From assembly GCA_023055425.1 (NCBI GenBank), contig JALGPY010000009.1:35936775-36000774 (forward strand): a stretch of 64,000 nucleotides of DNA. The letters are read 5' to 3'. A program made the position numbers and the translations under genes. The stretch comes from Linanthus parryae. Its lineage: Eukaryota; Streptophyta; Magnoliopsida; Ericales; Polemoniaceae. The notes beneath the pieces were generated by a model. The model saw nothing but the letters and a program-made list of their open reading frames with translations. It was not told the origin of the DNA and searched no databases. Shown here piece by piece: positions 1 to 15,577 of this stretch. Numbering within the stretch: position 1 is the stretch's first letter; every line of letters starts with the position of its first letter.

Positions 1-658
1 CTCATGCAGAAGACCACATTAATTTGAGAAAAACAAATGGCAAGGATAAAAAATTAGGGGTGCTTATGATTTCACCCTGGAAGACCTTACCTTCAATGGT
101 AAGGACTAAGGAAAGTCCCTGGATCCACATATATATGGGGAAACCTTGCCAACTTGTGAACCTTCAAGAAGGTTAGTGTATGTGCTTATAATACTTTAGT
201 GGATTGATAGTACTATGGAGAACACGACTTGCACAACAGTTTTCATTCGCACCTACGCCACCCTAATTATACACTCGATCAACAGATGACGAGAGAAACC
301 AATGACAACCTCATATAAGAAATAACTATGATATCAGAATGTCCAACTAGATAATGATCTCAACCAGTGGATAACAATGTTACTAGCACTCTGTATTCGG
401 ACTCACAGCGCATTACTACATTGAGGCAATCAGTTTTAGGAATTAAGAGATCCCCCTATCTCAGAATTCACTCAGTTACTAAATGAATCCTAATAAGGAG
501 TTCCAAGATCCAAAAGGGGATCTAGTAAATTGAATCAACTGGCAAGTTGTGGAATTACCTTGCTAAGATCCCGTATAAGAAGGAGATACGTGAAAGAGGC
601 GGTAGAATTCACAACCGTTAGGTTCCCTCCGTTCTCTTAATCCAACTAACCAAACGGG
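1..658. other. Unassigned AT-rich flank left of solo LTR
   Basis: No convincing coding frame, repeat terminus or RNA gene was seen here. The sequence is moderately AT-rich and ends at the TACTT target duplication of the neighbouring LTR. It could be older transposon debris. Confidence 0.4.
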
Positions 659-663
659 TACTT

Positions 664-2089
664 TTTTTGGAATAGATGCCCTAAAGGCAATCATAGATTT
701 AGTATGAACATCGTTTTTGGCTAGAATATTCATTTATTATATATTGTGATATTTAATATAATGAAGTCCTTAGATAAAATGTATTGTTTATCTTAAATAT
801 CCCTAGTCCACTATATTGATTAATAGGACGATCAAATATAGACTAGTATGTGGGAGATTGATATGAAGATATCAAGTCTAACACATGGGTATGCATTAGG
901 AGTAATGGCATACTGGATTGACCCACGGCGAAAAGGATACATTAGATTATGTCAAGTCACAATCGCTTTTCGTAGTGCTAATATAATTGCAATCCTTAGA
1001 CTTGAAGTCACTAGATACTCTAGTTGTGGAATATTGCGCTTTGATGTTATCAAACGTTACACCGTAACTGGGTAATCATAAAGATGGCTATCGGGCGTGG
1101 TAGGAAGCAAGCTTAGAGATCGTAGTGATGTAGATAGGATTTGTCCCTTCCGCATAATGGGGGTAAATATCCACGGCCACTCGAGAGAGGAGGCTTATTG
1201 AATGTCTGGCCAAACTCAGATAAATAATTATGGAGATATTGATGTTATCTGCTAGCATAAGCATATTTCCAGGATCGAGGAACTATGGATTGGATATACG
1301 AGTATGACTATTGATGTCTCGTGTCCAATCCGAATATGGAGATAAAGGGATAGTGCAATATGACATATTGGGCACAAGCGGTTTGTCGGGATCACTGACT
1401 ATTTCTATTGGTTGGGTGGCATGGATGTGTTGCTAGACACCGCTCCATGTTAGTAAGAGTTACTACCAACTATATAGAAACCTATGGGGTCACACGTCAA
1501 ATAGAGTAGAGCTAAATTTGGGATTAATTAATATCGATTAATTAATAGAAGGATCATTGTGCAACACCTTGCAAACTTAGTAGGACTAATTTGCAAGGAA
1601 GGACATAGTTCTAGTTCATCTAGAATTAGGAAACTCTTTTATGAAACAACAAGGAGTTGTTGGAGTATATAAAGAGGCTTTAGCTTCCTTCTCACACTAA
1701 TGTTATTAGACATATCAAAGAGAGTGGGAGAGAGCAAAGAGAGAGCAAGACAAGAGCTAGGGCCGAAACCCTAGCCCCGTCCGCCCCTTCCTGTCAGCTC
1801 AAAGAGGAGGCCGCCCCTCCTCTTGTTCCTTTGTTGCTTTGATCTTCTTCCCTCTTCTTCCGGGTTCAAGCTAGCACTTGTTTGAAGGAAGAATCTAGAT
1901 CTCACCTCTAGACGTGGATCAACCGTAGAGACGAGGGCATCATTCTTCGTGTGATCTCACAAATCAAAAGGTACACAATACTGTCTCTTATCATGTTATG
2001 ATATCTCCTCATGACGATCCGTGGTGGGCATTGAAGTAGGAATTAAATTTTAATTTATTCCGCTGCGTTACCTACTTCAAAACCCAACA
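664..2089 (+). mobile_element. Solo LTR, BARE/Angela-like Ty1/copia
   Basis: The 5' end (664-690) reads TTTTTGGAATAGATGCCCTA, close to the known BARE/Angela LTR start TGTTGGAA..ATGCCCTA, and the 3' end is ..CCCAACA. The 5-bp direct repeat TACTT flanks it at 659-663 and 2090-2094, which is what a copia integration leaves. Neither side has a primer-binding site, polypurine tract or gag/pol, so it is a solo LTR formed by LTR-LTR recombination. The length of about 1.43 kb is somewhat short of the ~1.8 kb of cereal BARE LTRs. A 75-codon frame inside (848-1075) is not a gene. A TATA-like stretch (TATATAAAGAGG, ~1667) precedes the 3' portion and may be the old LTR promoter. Confidence 0.75.
1667..1678 (+). 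promoter_or_regulatory. TATA-like box of the solo LTR
   Basis: TATATAAAGAGG lies about 420 bp before the LTR 3' end, a plausible place for the U3/R promoter of a copia LTR. It is repeated in the partial LTR copy at ~4520. No transcription evidence is available, so this is inference from position and sequence. Confidence 0.35.
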
Positions 2090-2231
2090 TACTTTGAATG
2101 ACTATCAAATAAATAAATGTCAATAGTTCAATGTTCAAAGGATTAATATATCACATGTAGCTACTCAACATTGCAATCAAGTAACAAAAGAAAAGTAAAC
2201 CATATCACACATGTTATAACCACAATTTCAA

Positions 2232-2450
2232 TCCTACTAGAAATGGTGATCTATCAAGCGGTGAAGTTCATGTTTTGTCTTTTCATATTTTTCTCCAATG
2301 ACAGGTATTAACAAAATCAATAAAGTGATTCCTTGAAGGCCTGAACCAAATCTTTGCCATCCCACTAGAAATGGTGATTTATCAAGCAGTGAAGTTCAAG
2401 TTTTATTTTTTCATATTTTTCTCCAATGACAGGTAGTTAACCAAATCAAT
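2232..2450 (+). repeat. Tandem duplication, about 128-bp unit
   Basis: A unit starting TCCTACTAGAAATGGTGATC (2232) recurs as TCCCACTAGAAATGGTGATT (2361). Both continue through a shared CATATTTTTCTCCAATGACA core. The first unit begins exactly where the left copy of the duplicated solo-LTR flank stops matching the right copy. Confidence 0.7.
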
Positions 2451-2974
2451 AAGCTTTTGTTTGTAATGTTTGTTACTAGACACTAATTAAGGACTGGTTT
2501 CCAAAAGAATAAGAAAATATCAATTGCAGGTGTCGGTCAAAATATCACTTTTGTGTTTTTGTTAGCAATGGAGGAATTCAATGGGTGGAATCATTCTTAA
2601 GGATAACATATTGGTAAAACAAGCATTTTTAGAGTTTTTGCTTCATATTAGCCTGTACTTTGTTGCCTATTGTGTGTTAGGAGTTGATCATGGTAGATAA
2701 AGGGGGCAAATACCTAACCTTGCCATGTTTTTGTTTCTTCTGCTACTTTGTTGATATTAAAATAATATGAAATTTACCATGCCAATGGCATTTAAAAGTT
2801 TCAAATTTATATGTCCATTTTCAATAAAATTTAAATTTAATTGTTTAATTAGTTGGAAAATATAAGAAAACGTTCTAAAAAAAGGCGAGTAGATGAAAGA
2901 ATAATATTTTCTTATAAAATATTAAGATAATATAACGTGGTCCGTAGAAAACATTAAAATAGACCAAAAGAAAA

Positions 2975-3083
2975 TGGGTGCTAGCGCAGTGGTAGAACGT
3001 TTGAAGCCCCTTGCATTAAGTGACATTTTTTTTTTTTGAGAAAATTAAGTCCCAAATTCGAACCTGACTATATGATGTTATTA

Positions 3084-3130
<47 letters not shown>

Positions 3131-3138
3131 ATTATAGG
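2975..3138 (+). mobile_element. tRNA-derived SINE with (AAAT)n tail
   Basis: The head resembles a tRNA gene promoter: box A-like TAGCGCAGTGGTAGAACG (2982-2999) and box B-like ATTCGAACCTG (3056-3066), the spacing expected for RNA polymerase III. It ends in about twelve AAAT units (3085-3132). The 8-bp repeat CCAAAAGA at 2964-2971 and 3139-3146 is a likely target duplication. It is too degenerate and has the wrong tail to be a functional tRNA gene. Confidence 0.75.
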
Positions 3139-3829
3139 CCAAAAGAGTATAAGAATATCCTAACAAACTACGCACCATTTGTAGAACATCTAAAGGAGCT
3201 ATGACATAAAATGGCAAAACGGGTTCACTTAGATAAATAATTTCTATTTGATAAAAATAATTTCAAGAAAATATAAATCAAATGATAAAATTGAATTTCT
3301 TCACCACTAGCTCATGCTCTCCTTGGATGCAAAATTGCGTTTCAATATCAGTTGCTACGAGTTTGTAAAAGAACACCTCTTTCCGATACTTATTTTTTTC
3401 GTTTCTAAGATTTCCTTTCAAAAATGATAATAATGAACATCTAAATTTCTATGAATATAATTTATAGATTTCTTAAATTTCTGATTGTAGAACAACATAA
3501 TGTACGTGTACAAGAAGTAGAGTATTCCTAAAAAGATTACTTATCATTTCACCAATTTTACAAATTCTAGAGATAACATAATAAACATGGTCAAAATTTA
3601 AGTCTCTTTACGATGAAACCGGTTTCAAATAAATATGGTACATTTATGGTTATGATTTCTTTTCGTGGTGAAATTAAGGACAGTACACTTTATTCAACAT
3701 TACACTAAAAAAATTGCTTATTATTTGAGTATGTATGAAACTTTTCTATGTGTAATTTTTAAATATGTTGTGTATCTTTCAACCTTTGAATGATAGTTTA
3801 TCTCTCTCTTTTTCTTCTGAAAGACCTCC

Positions 3830-4090
3830 GATTGATAGTTGTTTGGGCGGGTTGCTGGGTTGGTCCATGTCCAAGGTAACATAATCAGCAGCTCCAACAT
3901 CCAGGTTCATTCAAGGAATCTTTTTATAGAATGATTCACGGGAAAGCCGAGTGTCCCGATCTTCAGATTCCTACTTGATTGCCGTAGCTTCATCTTCCTC
4001 TAATGACCATCTAGAGGTATTAGCTTCTCTTAGTAACCATTCAGCATCTATATTGTACACTGGTACAGAAAGACGGAACCAAGTTGAAAA
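3830..4090 (-). pseudogene. Degenerate coding-like stretch, family unrecognised
   Basis: Read on the minus strand, one frame stays mostly open across ~80 codons with two stops, including the stretches WSLEEDEATAIK and ADYVTLDMDQPSNPPK, whose composition looks protein-like. It lies inside the Helitron-like segment, which is a typical place for a captured host exon. I do not recognise the family. It could also be chance. Confidence 0.25.
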
Positions 4091-4386
4091 CTGACACCCT
4101 TATATTATATTTCACACAAACAAGTTATAGTTACTCATTTAAGCACTATTTAGGACGTCAATTTTTTTAGTTGACCGGAAAATTGATGTTTTAAATTGGT
4201 TACAAATTACCGACATACCTTGATCATGATTACAGTTTGTTTGGACCAATGACACTCATGATATATGTTCCTTGAGGTTAAAAAAAGAACATATCTAAAA
4301 TTTGTAAAGAATTGTAGAGTGCCACCACATCTCAATAACAAATTTGCTCATCCACCCGCGCTTTAGCGCGGGGTACCGCCTAGTAT

Positions 4387-5094
4387 TTATTAATTAATAG
4401 AAGGATCATCGTGCAACACCTTGCAAACTTAGTAGGACTAATTTGCAAGGAAGGGAATAGTCCTAGTTCATCCAGAATTAGGAAACTCTTTTATGGAAAC
4501 AACAAGGAGTTGTTGGAGTATATAAAGAGGCTTTAGCTTCCTTCCCACACTAATGTTATTAGACATAACAAAGAGAGTGGGAGAGAGCATAGAGAGAGCA
4601 AGACAAGAGCTAGGGCCAAAACCCTAGCCCCGTCCGCCCCTTCCTGTCGACTCAAAGAGGAGGCCGCCCCTCCTCTTTTTCCTTTGTTTCTTTGATCTTC
4701 TTCCCTCTTCCTCCGGGTTCAAGCTAGCACTTGTTTGAAGGAAGAATCTAGATCTCACCTCTAGACGTGGATCAACCGTAGAGACGAGGACATCATTCTT
4801 CGAGTGATCTCACAAATCAAAAGGTACACAATACTATGTCTTTTATCATGTTATGATATCTCCTCCTGACGATCCGTGGTGGGCATTGAAGTAGAAATTA
4901 TTATTATTTTATTCCGCTACGTTACCTACTTCAAAACCCAACATACTTTGAATGCCTATCAAATAAATAAATGTCAATAGTTCAATGTTCAAAGGATTAA
5001 TATATCACATGTAGCTACTCAACATTGCAATCAAGTAACAAAAGAAAAGTAAACCATATCACACATGTTATAACCACAATTTCAATCCTACAGG
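4387..5094 (+). repeat. Second copy of solo-LTR 3' part plus flank
   Basis: This block matches 1538-2236 closely (few substitutions by eye): the last ~550 bp of the LTR (ending CCCAACA at 4943), the TACTT duplication and ~145 bp of flank. Because the non-LTR flank and the TSD are copied too, it duplicates the locus after LTR insertion and is not a second insertion. It starts a few bases after the Helitron CTAG terminus. The match ends at 5093/5094. Confidence 0.85.
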
Positions 5095-5603
5095 GAAAGA
5101 CATGTACACCGAGAATATGAAGGAGATTTGAGATATGTCTAACGCACTAACATCATGAAAAAAATCAAAGTAGTAAGAAAAACAGTACCTATAGGAAGGG
5201 AAAGGTCTCCCGATAACCTTCAGGAAAACACATGGGGTTATGAAATCTCTGATTTCTCAGTCTGTATCCTGAGGTAGTTGTAACACATTTGGCTCAACAA
5301 CTCCTCAGAGAGCAAGCTTAGAGGATATTAACCAAAAACCGATGGAGTAGAGACTGAGATGGGGAGGGAGATAGAGCTTACCTCTTCGATTAGACAACAA
5401 CGAGATCGATTCTTTAAGTGTCTGTTAAATAAAACAACAATCTCTCGAGAGTGGAAGTCTGTTTAGCACAAGAGAGGAGAACAATCGGAACAACTGATCA
5501 AGCATACCGCACGCAGATGTCGAATTGCAGAGATGGGTACGAAACCCTTCGCAGATCCCCTTTCTCTATCAGCCTCTTTCAGTATCACGATGGGAAAAAT
5601 AGG
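5095..5603. other. Unassigned spacer
   Basis: No recognisable gene. A 92-codon open frame (5451-5729) runs into the following MITE and has no family resemblance, so it was not called as a gene. Codon-like texture on the minus strand near 5340-5580 is too weak to support. Confidence 0.35.
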
Positions 5604-5605
5604 TA

Positions 5606-5864
5606 CTACCTCTGTTTTGCCTGTTTCAGCCTAATTCACTTTTTTTCACTATTCACTGGGTTACTTTCATCCGGTGATTTGATTAGCAAAACGATACAAG
5701 AATTTGATAATCTTTGCATAGTGTTATAGAGGAAAGTTTATTCTAAAATACCGTGAAAAAATTGTTAAAAATTACATCGTTTTGGTACCCAAATCACTAA
5801 GTCAAAGTGACTCAGTTACGGGTTAAAAAGTCAAACGCAAAGGAAACAGACGAAACGGAGGTAG
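5606..5864. mobile_element. Stowaway-type MITE, 259 bp
   Basis: Terminal inverted repeats CTACCTCTGTTTTGCC.. and ..GAAACGGAGGTAG are flanked by TA on both sides, as in Tc1/mariner Stowaway MITEs. The interior is a long imperfect palindrome with the paired motifs GGTGATTTGATTAGCAAAAC and TTTTGGTACCCAAATCAC. Six further family members occur in this window (see 16761-19651). There is no coding capacity. Confidence 0.8.
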
Positions 5865-5934
5865 TATCATAAGATTTATAAACTCAGGATGTCTTTTAAT
5901 ATTATATTTTGACCACAAAAGACTTCAAATTTCT

Positions 5935-6098
5935 AAAAAAGACCCTGCGTACTACACTTAGTGACAATTTTCTAGATATTGTCACATAAACCCTCCCAAA
6001 TTTGACATATTTGAATTTGTCACTAACTAACCAAATTGAGTGACAATATGGCTATTGTCATTGTGTATGTTGTCATTATAGGCACAATTTGTTGTAGT
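5935..6098. mobile_element. CACTA-type transposon end (fragment)
   Basis: The right end reads TTGTTGTAGTG (6088-6098), the complement of the CACTACAACAA terminus common in plant CACTA (En/Spm) elements. It is preceded by several copies of GTGACAA/TTGTCAC in both orientations, like subterminal transposase-binding repeats. No matching left terminus or transposase was found nearby, so this is a remnant or a small derivative. Confidence 0.45.
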
Positions 6099-9935
<3,837 letters not shown>

Positions 9936-10084
9936 TCACACTTTTGTTGATAGTATTTATAGATTTTTTAAACTTACCGTTTGGACCGTGAATGTGAACG
10001 TTGGATGAGCAGAGGAGTTGCAGGAGAGTCGCAGGAGGAGGGTGGATGATTAAATGAGGAAAATTTTTCTCCAGTTGCCAGGTT

Positions 10085-11330
10085 AGAAGCAATTAGAATT
10101 ATGCTTGCATTTGCATCTTTCAAAAATATGAAACTATTTCAGATGAATGTAAAATGTGCATTTCTGAACGGGTACTTCCAAGAAGAAGTTTATGTTGCAC
10201 AACCTTTTGGTTTTGAAAGTGATAAATTTCCAGATCATTTTATAAAATTGCCAAAGCTCTTTATGGTTTGAAACAAGCTCCAAGGGCTTGGTATGAAAGA
10301 CTATCAAAGTTTCTGCTTGAAAATGATTTCAAAAGAGGATTGGTAGACAAGAACCTTTTTATAAAGACTCGTGAGAAAGATTTACTTGTAGTTCAGATTT
10401 ATGTTGATGATATTCTGTTTGGAGCTACTAATAATCTTCTATGCAAAGAATTCTCAAGTCTTATGAGCAGGGAATTTGAAATGAGTATGATGAGAGAGTT
10501 GAACTTCTTCCTTGGACTTCAAATACATCAATTGAAGAAGGGCATCTTTCTGCATCAAAGTAAGTATACTAGGGACTTGCTGAACAAGTACAACATGTCT
10601 CAATCCAAAGAGATCAAGACTCCAATGAGCTCTACACTGTCTTAGATAAATATGAATCTGGTAAGAGTGTTAATGTGAAAGAGGATAGATGTATGATTGG
10701 ATCATTGCTATACCTTTCTGCTAGTAGACTAGATATCATGTTCAGTGTATGTATGTGTGAAAGATTTCAAGCTGATCCAAAGGAATCACACTTAGCTGCT
10801 GTGAAGAGAATATTCAGATACCTCAATGGTACCAAAGACTTAGGGCTTTGGTTTCCAAAACATTCTAACTTCTCTTTGCATGGATTTTCAGATGCTGACT
10901 TTGCAGGTTACAAAGTTGATAGAAAAAGCACTTCTGAAACTTGCCAATTTATTGGATCATCTCTGATCACTTGGCACTCCAAGAAAAGAAAAACTCAGTT
11001 GCTTTATCAACAGCTGAAGCTGAATATATATCTGCAGGAGTATGTTGTTCACAAGTAGTATGGATTGCTCAACAATTAAGGGATCTCGGATTTGATTTCA
11101 AAAGTATTCCCATCAAGTGTGACAACACTAGTGCAATATCTATTACAAAGAATCCAGTACAACATTCAAGAACCAAGCATTTTGATGTTAGAAATTATTT
11201 CATCGGAGATCATGCTGAAAAAGGTGATATTGCCAGATGAAAGATTCTCAGCTCTAAGACTGGAATTAGGCATGCTAAATAAGAATGCATTGGTTTAGGT
11301 GGAGCATCAGGTAAGGAAGGTAAGTTATTA
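10085..11330 (+). pseudogene. SIRE-type Ty1/copia RT-RNase H fragment
   Basis: The 3' part of a copia polyprotein. RT motifs in order: CAFLNG (~10160), LKQAPRAWYERL (~10270), catalytic YVDDILFGAT (~10400), EFEMSMMRELNFFLGLQI (~10475); then RNase H with the STAEAEYI motif (~11000) and W(I)AQQLRDLGF. The wording of these motifs is typical of the SIRE/Maximus lineage. A one-base loss near 10250 splits the LPKALYGLKQ region, a stop occurs at 10643, and another frame change separates the RNase H segment (10675-11058 versus 10941-11240). Gag, protease, integrase and the 5' LTR are absent upstream. Decayed and non-functional. Confidence 0.85.
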
Positions 11331-11750
11331 TGTGTTTCAAAGGTTTGAACTGATTTTTAAAGCCTTGAAAATATATTCAAAGATTTGGTCTTATGTGTTT
11401 CAGCTTAACTGTATTTCAAGACCTTAAAAACTATTTTAAAAGCCTTGAAAATAAGTTTGATAACGGATTAGTGAATAAATTTTAGATCATTCAGTATTGG
11501 GTGCTAACTTTGTAGATATTTGCTCAATATTGCCCCTACCTTTTTCAAAATTGATTTTCAGCCAAATATAGTATTAAATTATTTATTTCCAATGGCTTTA
11601 AAGATTTGAATCTTTGTTGATCATTACATATCTTTTAAGATCAGAAAAATATTGCAGTTTCCTTTTCAAATACAAACTCTCTGAGTATTTATCTCCTTCT
11701 CTTCTCCTTCACTCCGTATCAAACCCACCTCACTCTATTCTTCTCCCAAA
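11331..11750 (+). other. pol-to-ORF3 spacer of SIRE-type element
   Basis: AT-rich transition from the RNase H end to the env-like frame, with repeated CCTTGAAAATA and GGTTTGAA strings that recur near the LTR (14160-14260). It ends in a pyrimidine-rich leader-like stretch (11690-11740). No gene seen. Confidence 0.5.
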
Positions 11751-13230
11751 CCCTAATGAGCACAAGAAGAGCCTCAAACAGAACCAAGATGGCCGGAGGT
11801 TCAAAACAAGAGTACAGAGAAGAAGCAAAAGGAAGCAGTGAATGAAGTTCAAGAGATTAGTGGAGACTCTAGATCTAGAAGTCCTAGTGTAGAGGCAGTT
11901 GCAGAGCTTCCTCCACCCAATAAGAAAGTCATGAAGGATGCAACTCCCTCCTCAGAAAAGAAGAAGAAGAAGAAGAAGAAGAAGAAAGAGAAAGATGCTG
12001 AAGAGAAGCAACCAGAAACAGAGATCTCTACAGAGATCTCTAGCCCCAAGAAGTTCAAGAAAAAGAAGAAGGCAACTCAAGATGAAAAAGGGAAAGGAAA
12101 GGTAACAGAGGAACAACCATAGGACAATTTGGAGAAAGCATTGCAGATCTACTCAAAGAACGCTGCTCCTGATGAATCTTGGTTCATCTCAAACACATCA
12201 AAAGGTCAGTGGTTGGATGGTTTTGCATCTAGGAAGATTTCTTTCTGCAGTTTGATCAGTATGCATATGTTGCTTGGAATGAATCTGAACTATATCACCA
12301 TATTGAAGAAAACCTCTTTGTGGTTCATGCTAAACCCCCCGAGCTAGCCTATCCTAGACTCACCGGATTCTTCTATCTCAACTTGAAGCAACTTAAGAAT
12401 TCTCCACACTTAGTCATCAAGTCTTTAGTTGCTGGAGTTACAATGGAACTTGATCATGCTGAGTTTGCATCTGTCTTAGGGTGTCTTAAGAGGTATGACA
12501 CACGGAACTACCCTCCCAAGAATGAAGCCTTGAAGCTGGCCAGAGAAGAATTCTTCTTACCCAATGTTCTTGCCTCATCCAAACAGTTAACAGACTCTGT
12601 GTTAAATGTTGAAGCTAAAGTTCTATTCACTATCTAGATGAGATGCATCTTTCCAAGGGAACATTCTAAGGAGTTAGTTACTGAGAGGGTGCTGTACATT
12701 ATGTATTTGATCATGCATGCCGATGATACTGATTTGCAGAAACATGTAATGGAACACATGCTATTCAGTAAAACAGATCATAGAAAGCATCCCCTGCCTT
12801 ATGCAAACTTACTCACTCAATTCTTCCAACACCATGAGATTCCTACTGCTGGGGAAGAGTCTATCACCTCTGGGATTGGTTTGTTGAATGAAAAGGCTTT
12901 TGAGAAGATTGGGGTAGTTAAGACCAAATAGAAGTTTTGGAAGTTGTATTCAGATTTGACTGGGGAAGAGCTGAATGCAAAGTAATTTGTTAAGCCCAAG
13001 GCCTTGAATCATACTTCAAGCCAGACATCTCAGCCTCCTGATCTGTCTTCAATCCTTCAGAGACTTGATGGTCTAGAAATGGACAATAGTGAGATCAAAG
13101 AGAATCAGCATGGGTTTGAGACTGATCTCTCACAGGTCAAATACATGGTGGAACCTAGTTTTAGAAGCATGATCGTGTAGTATGTCCCTGAGGATGAAGA
13201 AGGTGCCAAGAAAGATGGCTCTGACAAGAA
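11751..13230 (+). pseudogene. Env-like third ORF of SIRE-type element, broken
   Basis: A third frame sits downstream of pol, as in SIRE/Maximus copia elements. Pieces: 11838-12122 with a lysine-rich run (~K50, from AAG repeats), 12129-12240, then a shifted frame 12245-12637 (HAKPPELAYPRLTGFFYLN.., ELDHAEFASVLGC..) and 12638-12931 (MRCIFPREHSKELVTERVLY.., YANLLTQFFQHHEIP). The SVLGC.. and FPR(E)HSKELVTERVLYIMYL motifs resemble the plant retroelement third-ORF family often labelled putative plant transposon protein. At least two stops (12121, 12637) and one frameshift break it. Description is by motif only; function of such proteins is unproven. Confidence 0.6.
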
Positions 13231-13306
13231 CTTTCCAAGTGAACTTTCCAACCAGGAAGATGGCTCTTTTGATAAAATTCTACTCCTCTCACCCGTGTAC
13301 TTGATG

Positions 13307-14329
13307 TGTTATTATTTGATGATGAAAGACAAACTGGTTTGATATATCTAACATGTTTTAATCCATTATTTTGACTCAGTTTTGCAGGGAAATTTTATTT
13401 CCTATATATGCAGGATTTGTTTCCTTATCTGACTTTTGTGCGAAGGAAATTACTTAGTGAAGATGATCCTGTGATCAATCAGAGACTCATGACAGCTTCT
13501 CAGATTGTTTAAAGATAAGATCACAACAATATCTCTAAAGATTGTGATCAACTATCCGTTGGAGAGAACTGTTAAGAAAGTCAAAGGTTGTTGGCTACAA
13601 AATAGAAAGTTGTTGCTGAAAATATGGGAATTTTCAGAGCTTCAAACAATATAAATGGAGCTCATTTTGAATCACGACAAACAACACTCAACGGGCAAAA
13701 AGAGTTACACAATTCTGGATTGACAAGCATCAAAGAAGTTCATCACTTTCACAATCCAACTCACAGAAGTTCACTGCATTCTTTACTGTAGTTCTACACT
13801 CTAGTGTTCTTCTGTATTGTGCTTTATTGGTAGATCATTTCTGTAATACTTCTATACTTCATTCTCAAGGATTTTTAAAAGTAAAAAAATAGAGAATTCT
13901 TAGTTAATCAGTTAGCTAGAGCAGGTACTAGATAGGTTAGGGAGAACCACAAGTTGTAGCAGAGTAATGCAATTTTCTCTGCTTGAGATCTAGGTCTTAG
14001 ATTTTGATTAATAAGAATTGAGTTGAAAATCCTGCAGGGAGAAGATCCCTGAGGTATAGACCTAGGTCCAAGTGGACTGAATTCTATAAATTCTTTGTCT
14101 CTTGCATTTACAGTTCATTCACATTCATAGTTTTTATTGCATTCAAACTTGTCTGTTTTTCAAGGGTTTGAAACTCTATTCAAAGCCTTGAAAAGACTTG
14201 TCTGTTACATTGCAAACTGTATTTAATTCCACAAGCTTGAATTTGTATTCAAGGCCTTGAACTCCTTTGCACTTGAACCAAATCTTTTTTCCTCCTCAAG
14301 TTTTGCAAAAAGTTGGCATACTCTATTCA
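13307..14329 (+). mobile_element. Probable LTR of the SIRE-type element
   Basis: Begins TGTTATTATTTGATGATGAA and ends ..CTCTATTCA, followed by a C-run, the layout of SIRE-type LTRs. The length of ~1.0 kb is right for the lineage and it follows the env-like frame, so it would be the 3' LTR. No second LTR copy is in the window to confirm the ends, and no clear polypurine tract precedes it. Confidence 0.55.
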
Positions 14330-14330
14330 A

Positions 14331-14344
14331 CCCCCCCCCCCCCC
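14331..14344 (+). repeat. Poly-C run after SIRE-type LTR
   Basis: A run of about 14 C bases directly follows the TTCA end of the LTR. SIRE-type elements commonly show a shorter C-run here, so this may be an expanded native motif. Confidence 0.8.
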
Positions 14345-15577
14345 TCACCTTCTACAGTATCTGTATAGTATATCCGTCTGCATACTCCCCTTTCAAATTG
14401 TATGGATGCTTTATTTGGAAACAGTTGTGCAATAAAAAACCCCAGTGTATGCAAGTAAATAATCACTAGTGAAGAGCAGTTGAACATATATCTTTGCCCA
14501 ATTTGCAATGTTATTGTTGAAACTTGAAGTCATCTCTTCTTATGTGCCATATGTATTGGGAAGAATTTTGCAAGCCAAAAATGATAAAAAGACAAATTCA
14601 GATGGAGAAACTGATAAAAGTAAGTTCAAAGCTGTTGGGAAGAGCACAAAATTTGGAATATTGAAACAAATCCCAGAAATGCTAATATAGTGGCCCATAA
14701 TATAGTCTAATGGACCTATAAAATTAATCCTTGTGACTCAGTAAAAGAAATGAGAGTGAGAGTGCATTCTGATATATACCAGAGAGCAAAAAATAGCTTT
14801 CCGACTTTAGAAATCCACTTCAGAAGATCCTTCTGCCTAGTTACTCCATTGTTGGTGTCGGTGCGAGGTGCAATATCAATATTATATTAAATTATTCCAT
14901 TATATAAAAAAAATCATTTACGTAATATTTTTCAGCAAAAAGAAACATTATTTGGCAAGACATCGTTATTTAAACATTTCATACAATTCATGCCCCAATT
15001 TACAATACAAGTGGTTTTATGGAAAATCACTGCACTATAGGTATTATAATCATTTGGAACATATCCTGCTTCTTATCCTGCACCACCCAAAAATGGTAAT
15101 TCATATCCTGCTTCTTATTCTGCCTCATATCCGGCAGCACCCAAACACAGTAAGCCATCATATTATATCAGGTTTTATCTGACAACATACATATCCTAAC
15201 TCATATTCCAGCATAAGTCATATCCTCTATATCTTATCTGCTACCCAAACAAGGCCTTAGGGTTGTAAAAGGTACTCTGCATCAATTGGATTGAAAAAAC
15301 ACTTGGGTTTCAATTGGGCTTCGGTTAGAAACAATACATTTCTCAAATTCTCGAGAATATAAATTAAACTTTTTGGAAAAATGGAAAGAAAGCAGCATTA
15401 GTTAGGCCGGAAAAAGTCCATTAAAAACAGCATTTTAAGTTTTTTCTTAGTATTGTTCCGTAAGGATTAGTGGTTAAACATATCCGTTGTCTCATCGAAA
15501 TCATATAATCAATCATATGGTGTTGTTGCATATAGAAAATGACGTTACAGTAAGTTTTGGTAAAAGTGTTGTTAATT
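14345..15577. other. Unassigned AT-rich spacer
   Basis: No gene recognised. A short imperfect direct repeat, TCATATCCTGC/TTATCCTGC, recurs at 15060-15140, and CCCAAACAAGGCCTTAGGG (15246-15264) looks like a hAT/Harbinger MITE end but has no visible partner. Confidence 0.35.

Larger units (their letters stand above)
2237..4383 (+). mobile_element. Helitron-like segment with clear 3' terminus
   Basis: The 3' end has the diagnostic Helitron layout: a GC-rich hairpin (stem CCGCGC/GCGCGG, loop TTTA, 4356-4371) about 9 bp before a terminal CTAG (4380-4383) followed by T. The 5' end is not certain; a TC start at 2232 is possible because similarity between the flanking duplicated copies breaks near there. 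No Rep/helicase coding is present, so it would be non-autonomous. It contains a SINE (2975-3138) and a degenerate coding-like stretch (3830-4090). The end is well supported; the extent is inference. Confidence 0.55.

Noticed and set aside
848..1075. 75-codon frame
   Set aside because: Lies inside the solo LTR; no family resemblance and no context for a gene.
2976..3066. Functional tRNA gene
   Set aside because: Boxes A and B are recognisable, but the acceptor and anticodon arms do not pair and the (AAAT)n tail plus CCAAAAGA duplications identify a SINE.
15246..15264. hAT/Harbinger MITE end (CCCAAACAAGGCCTTAGGG)
   Set aside because: No inverted partner or target duplication could be found in the surrounding 1.5 kb.
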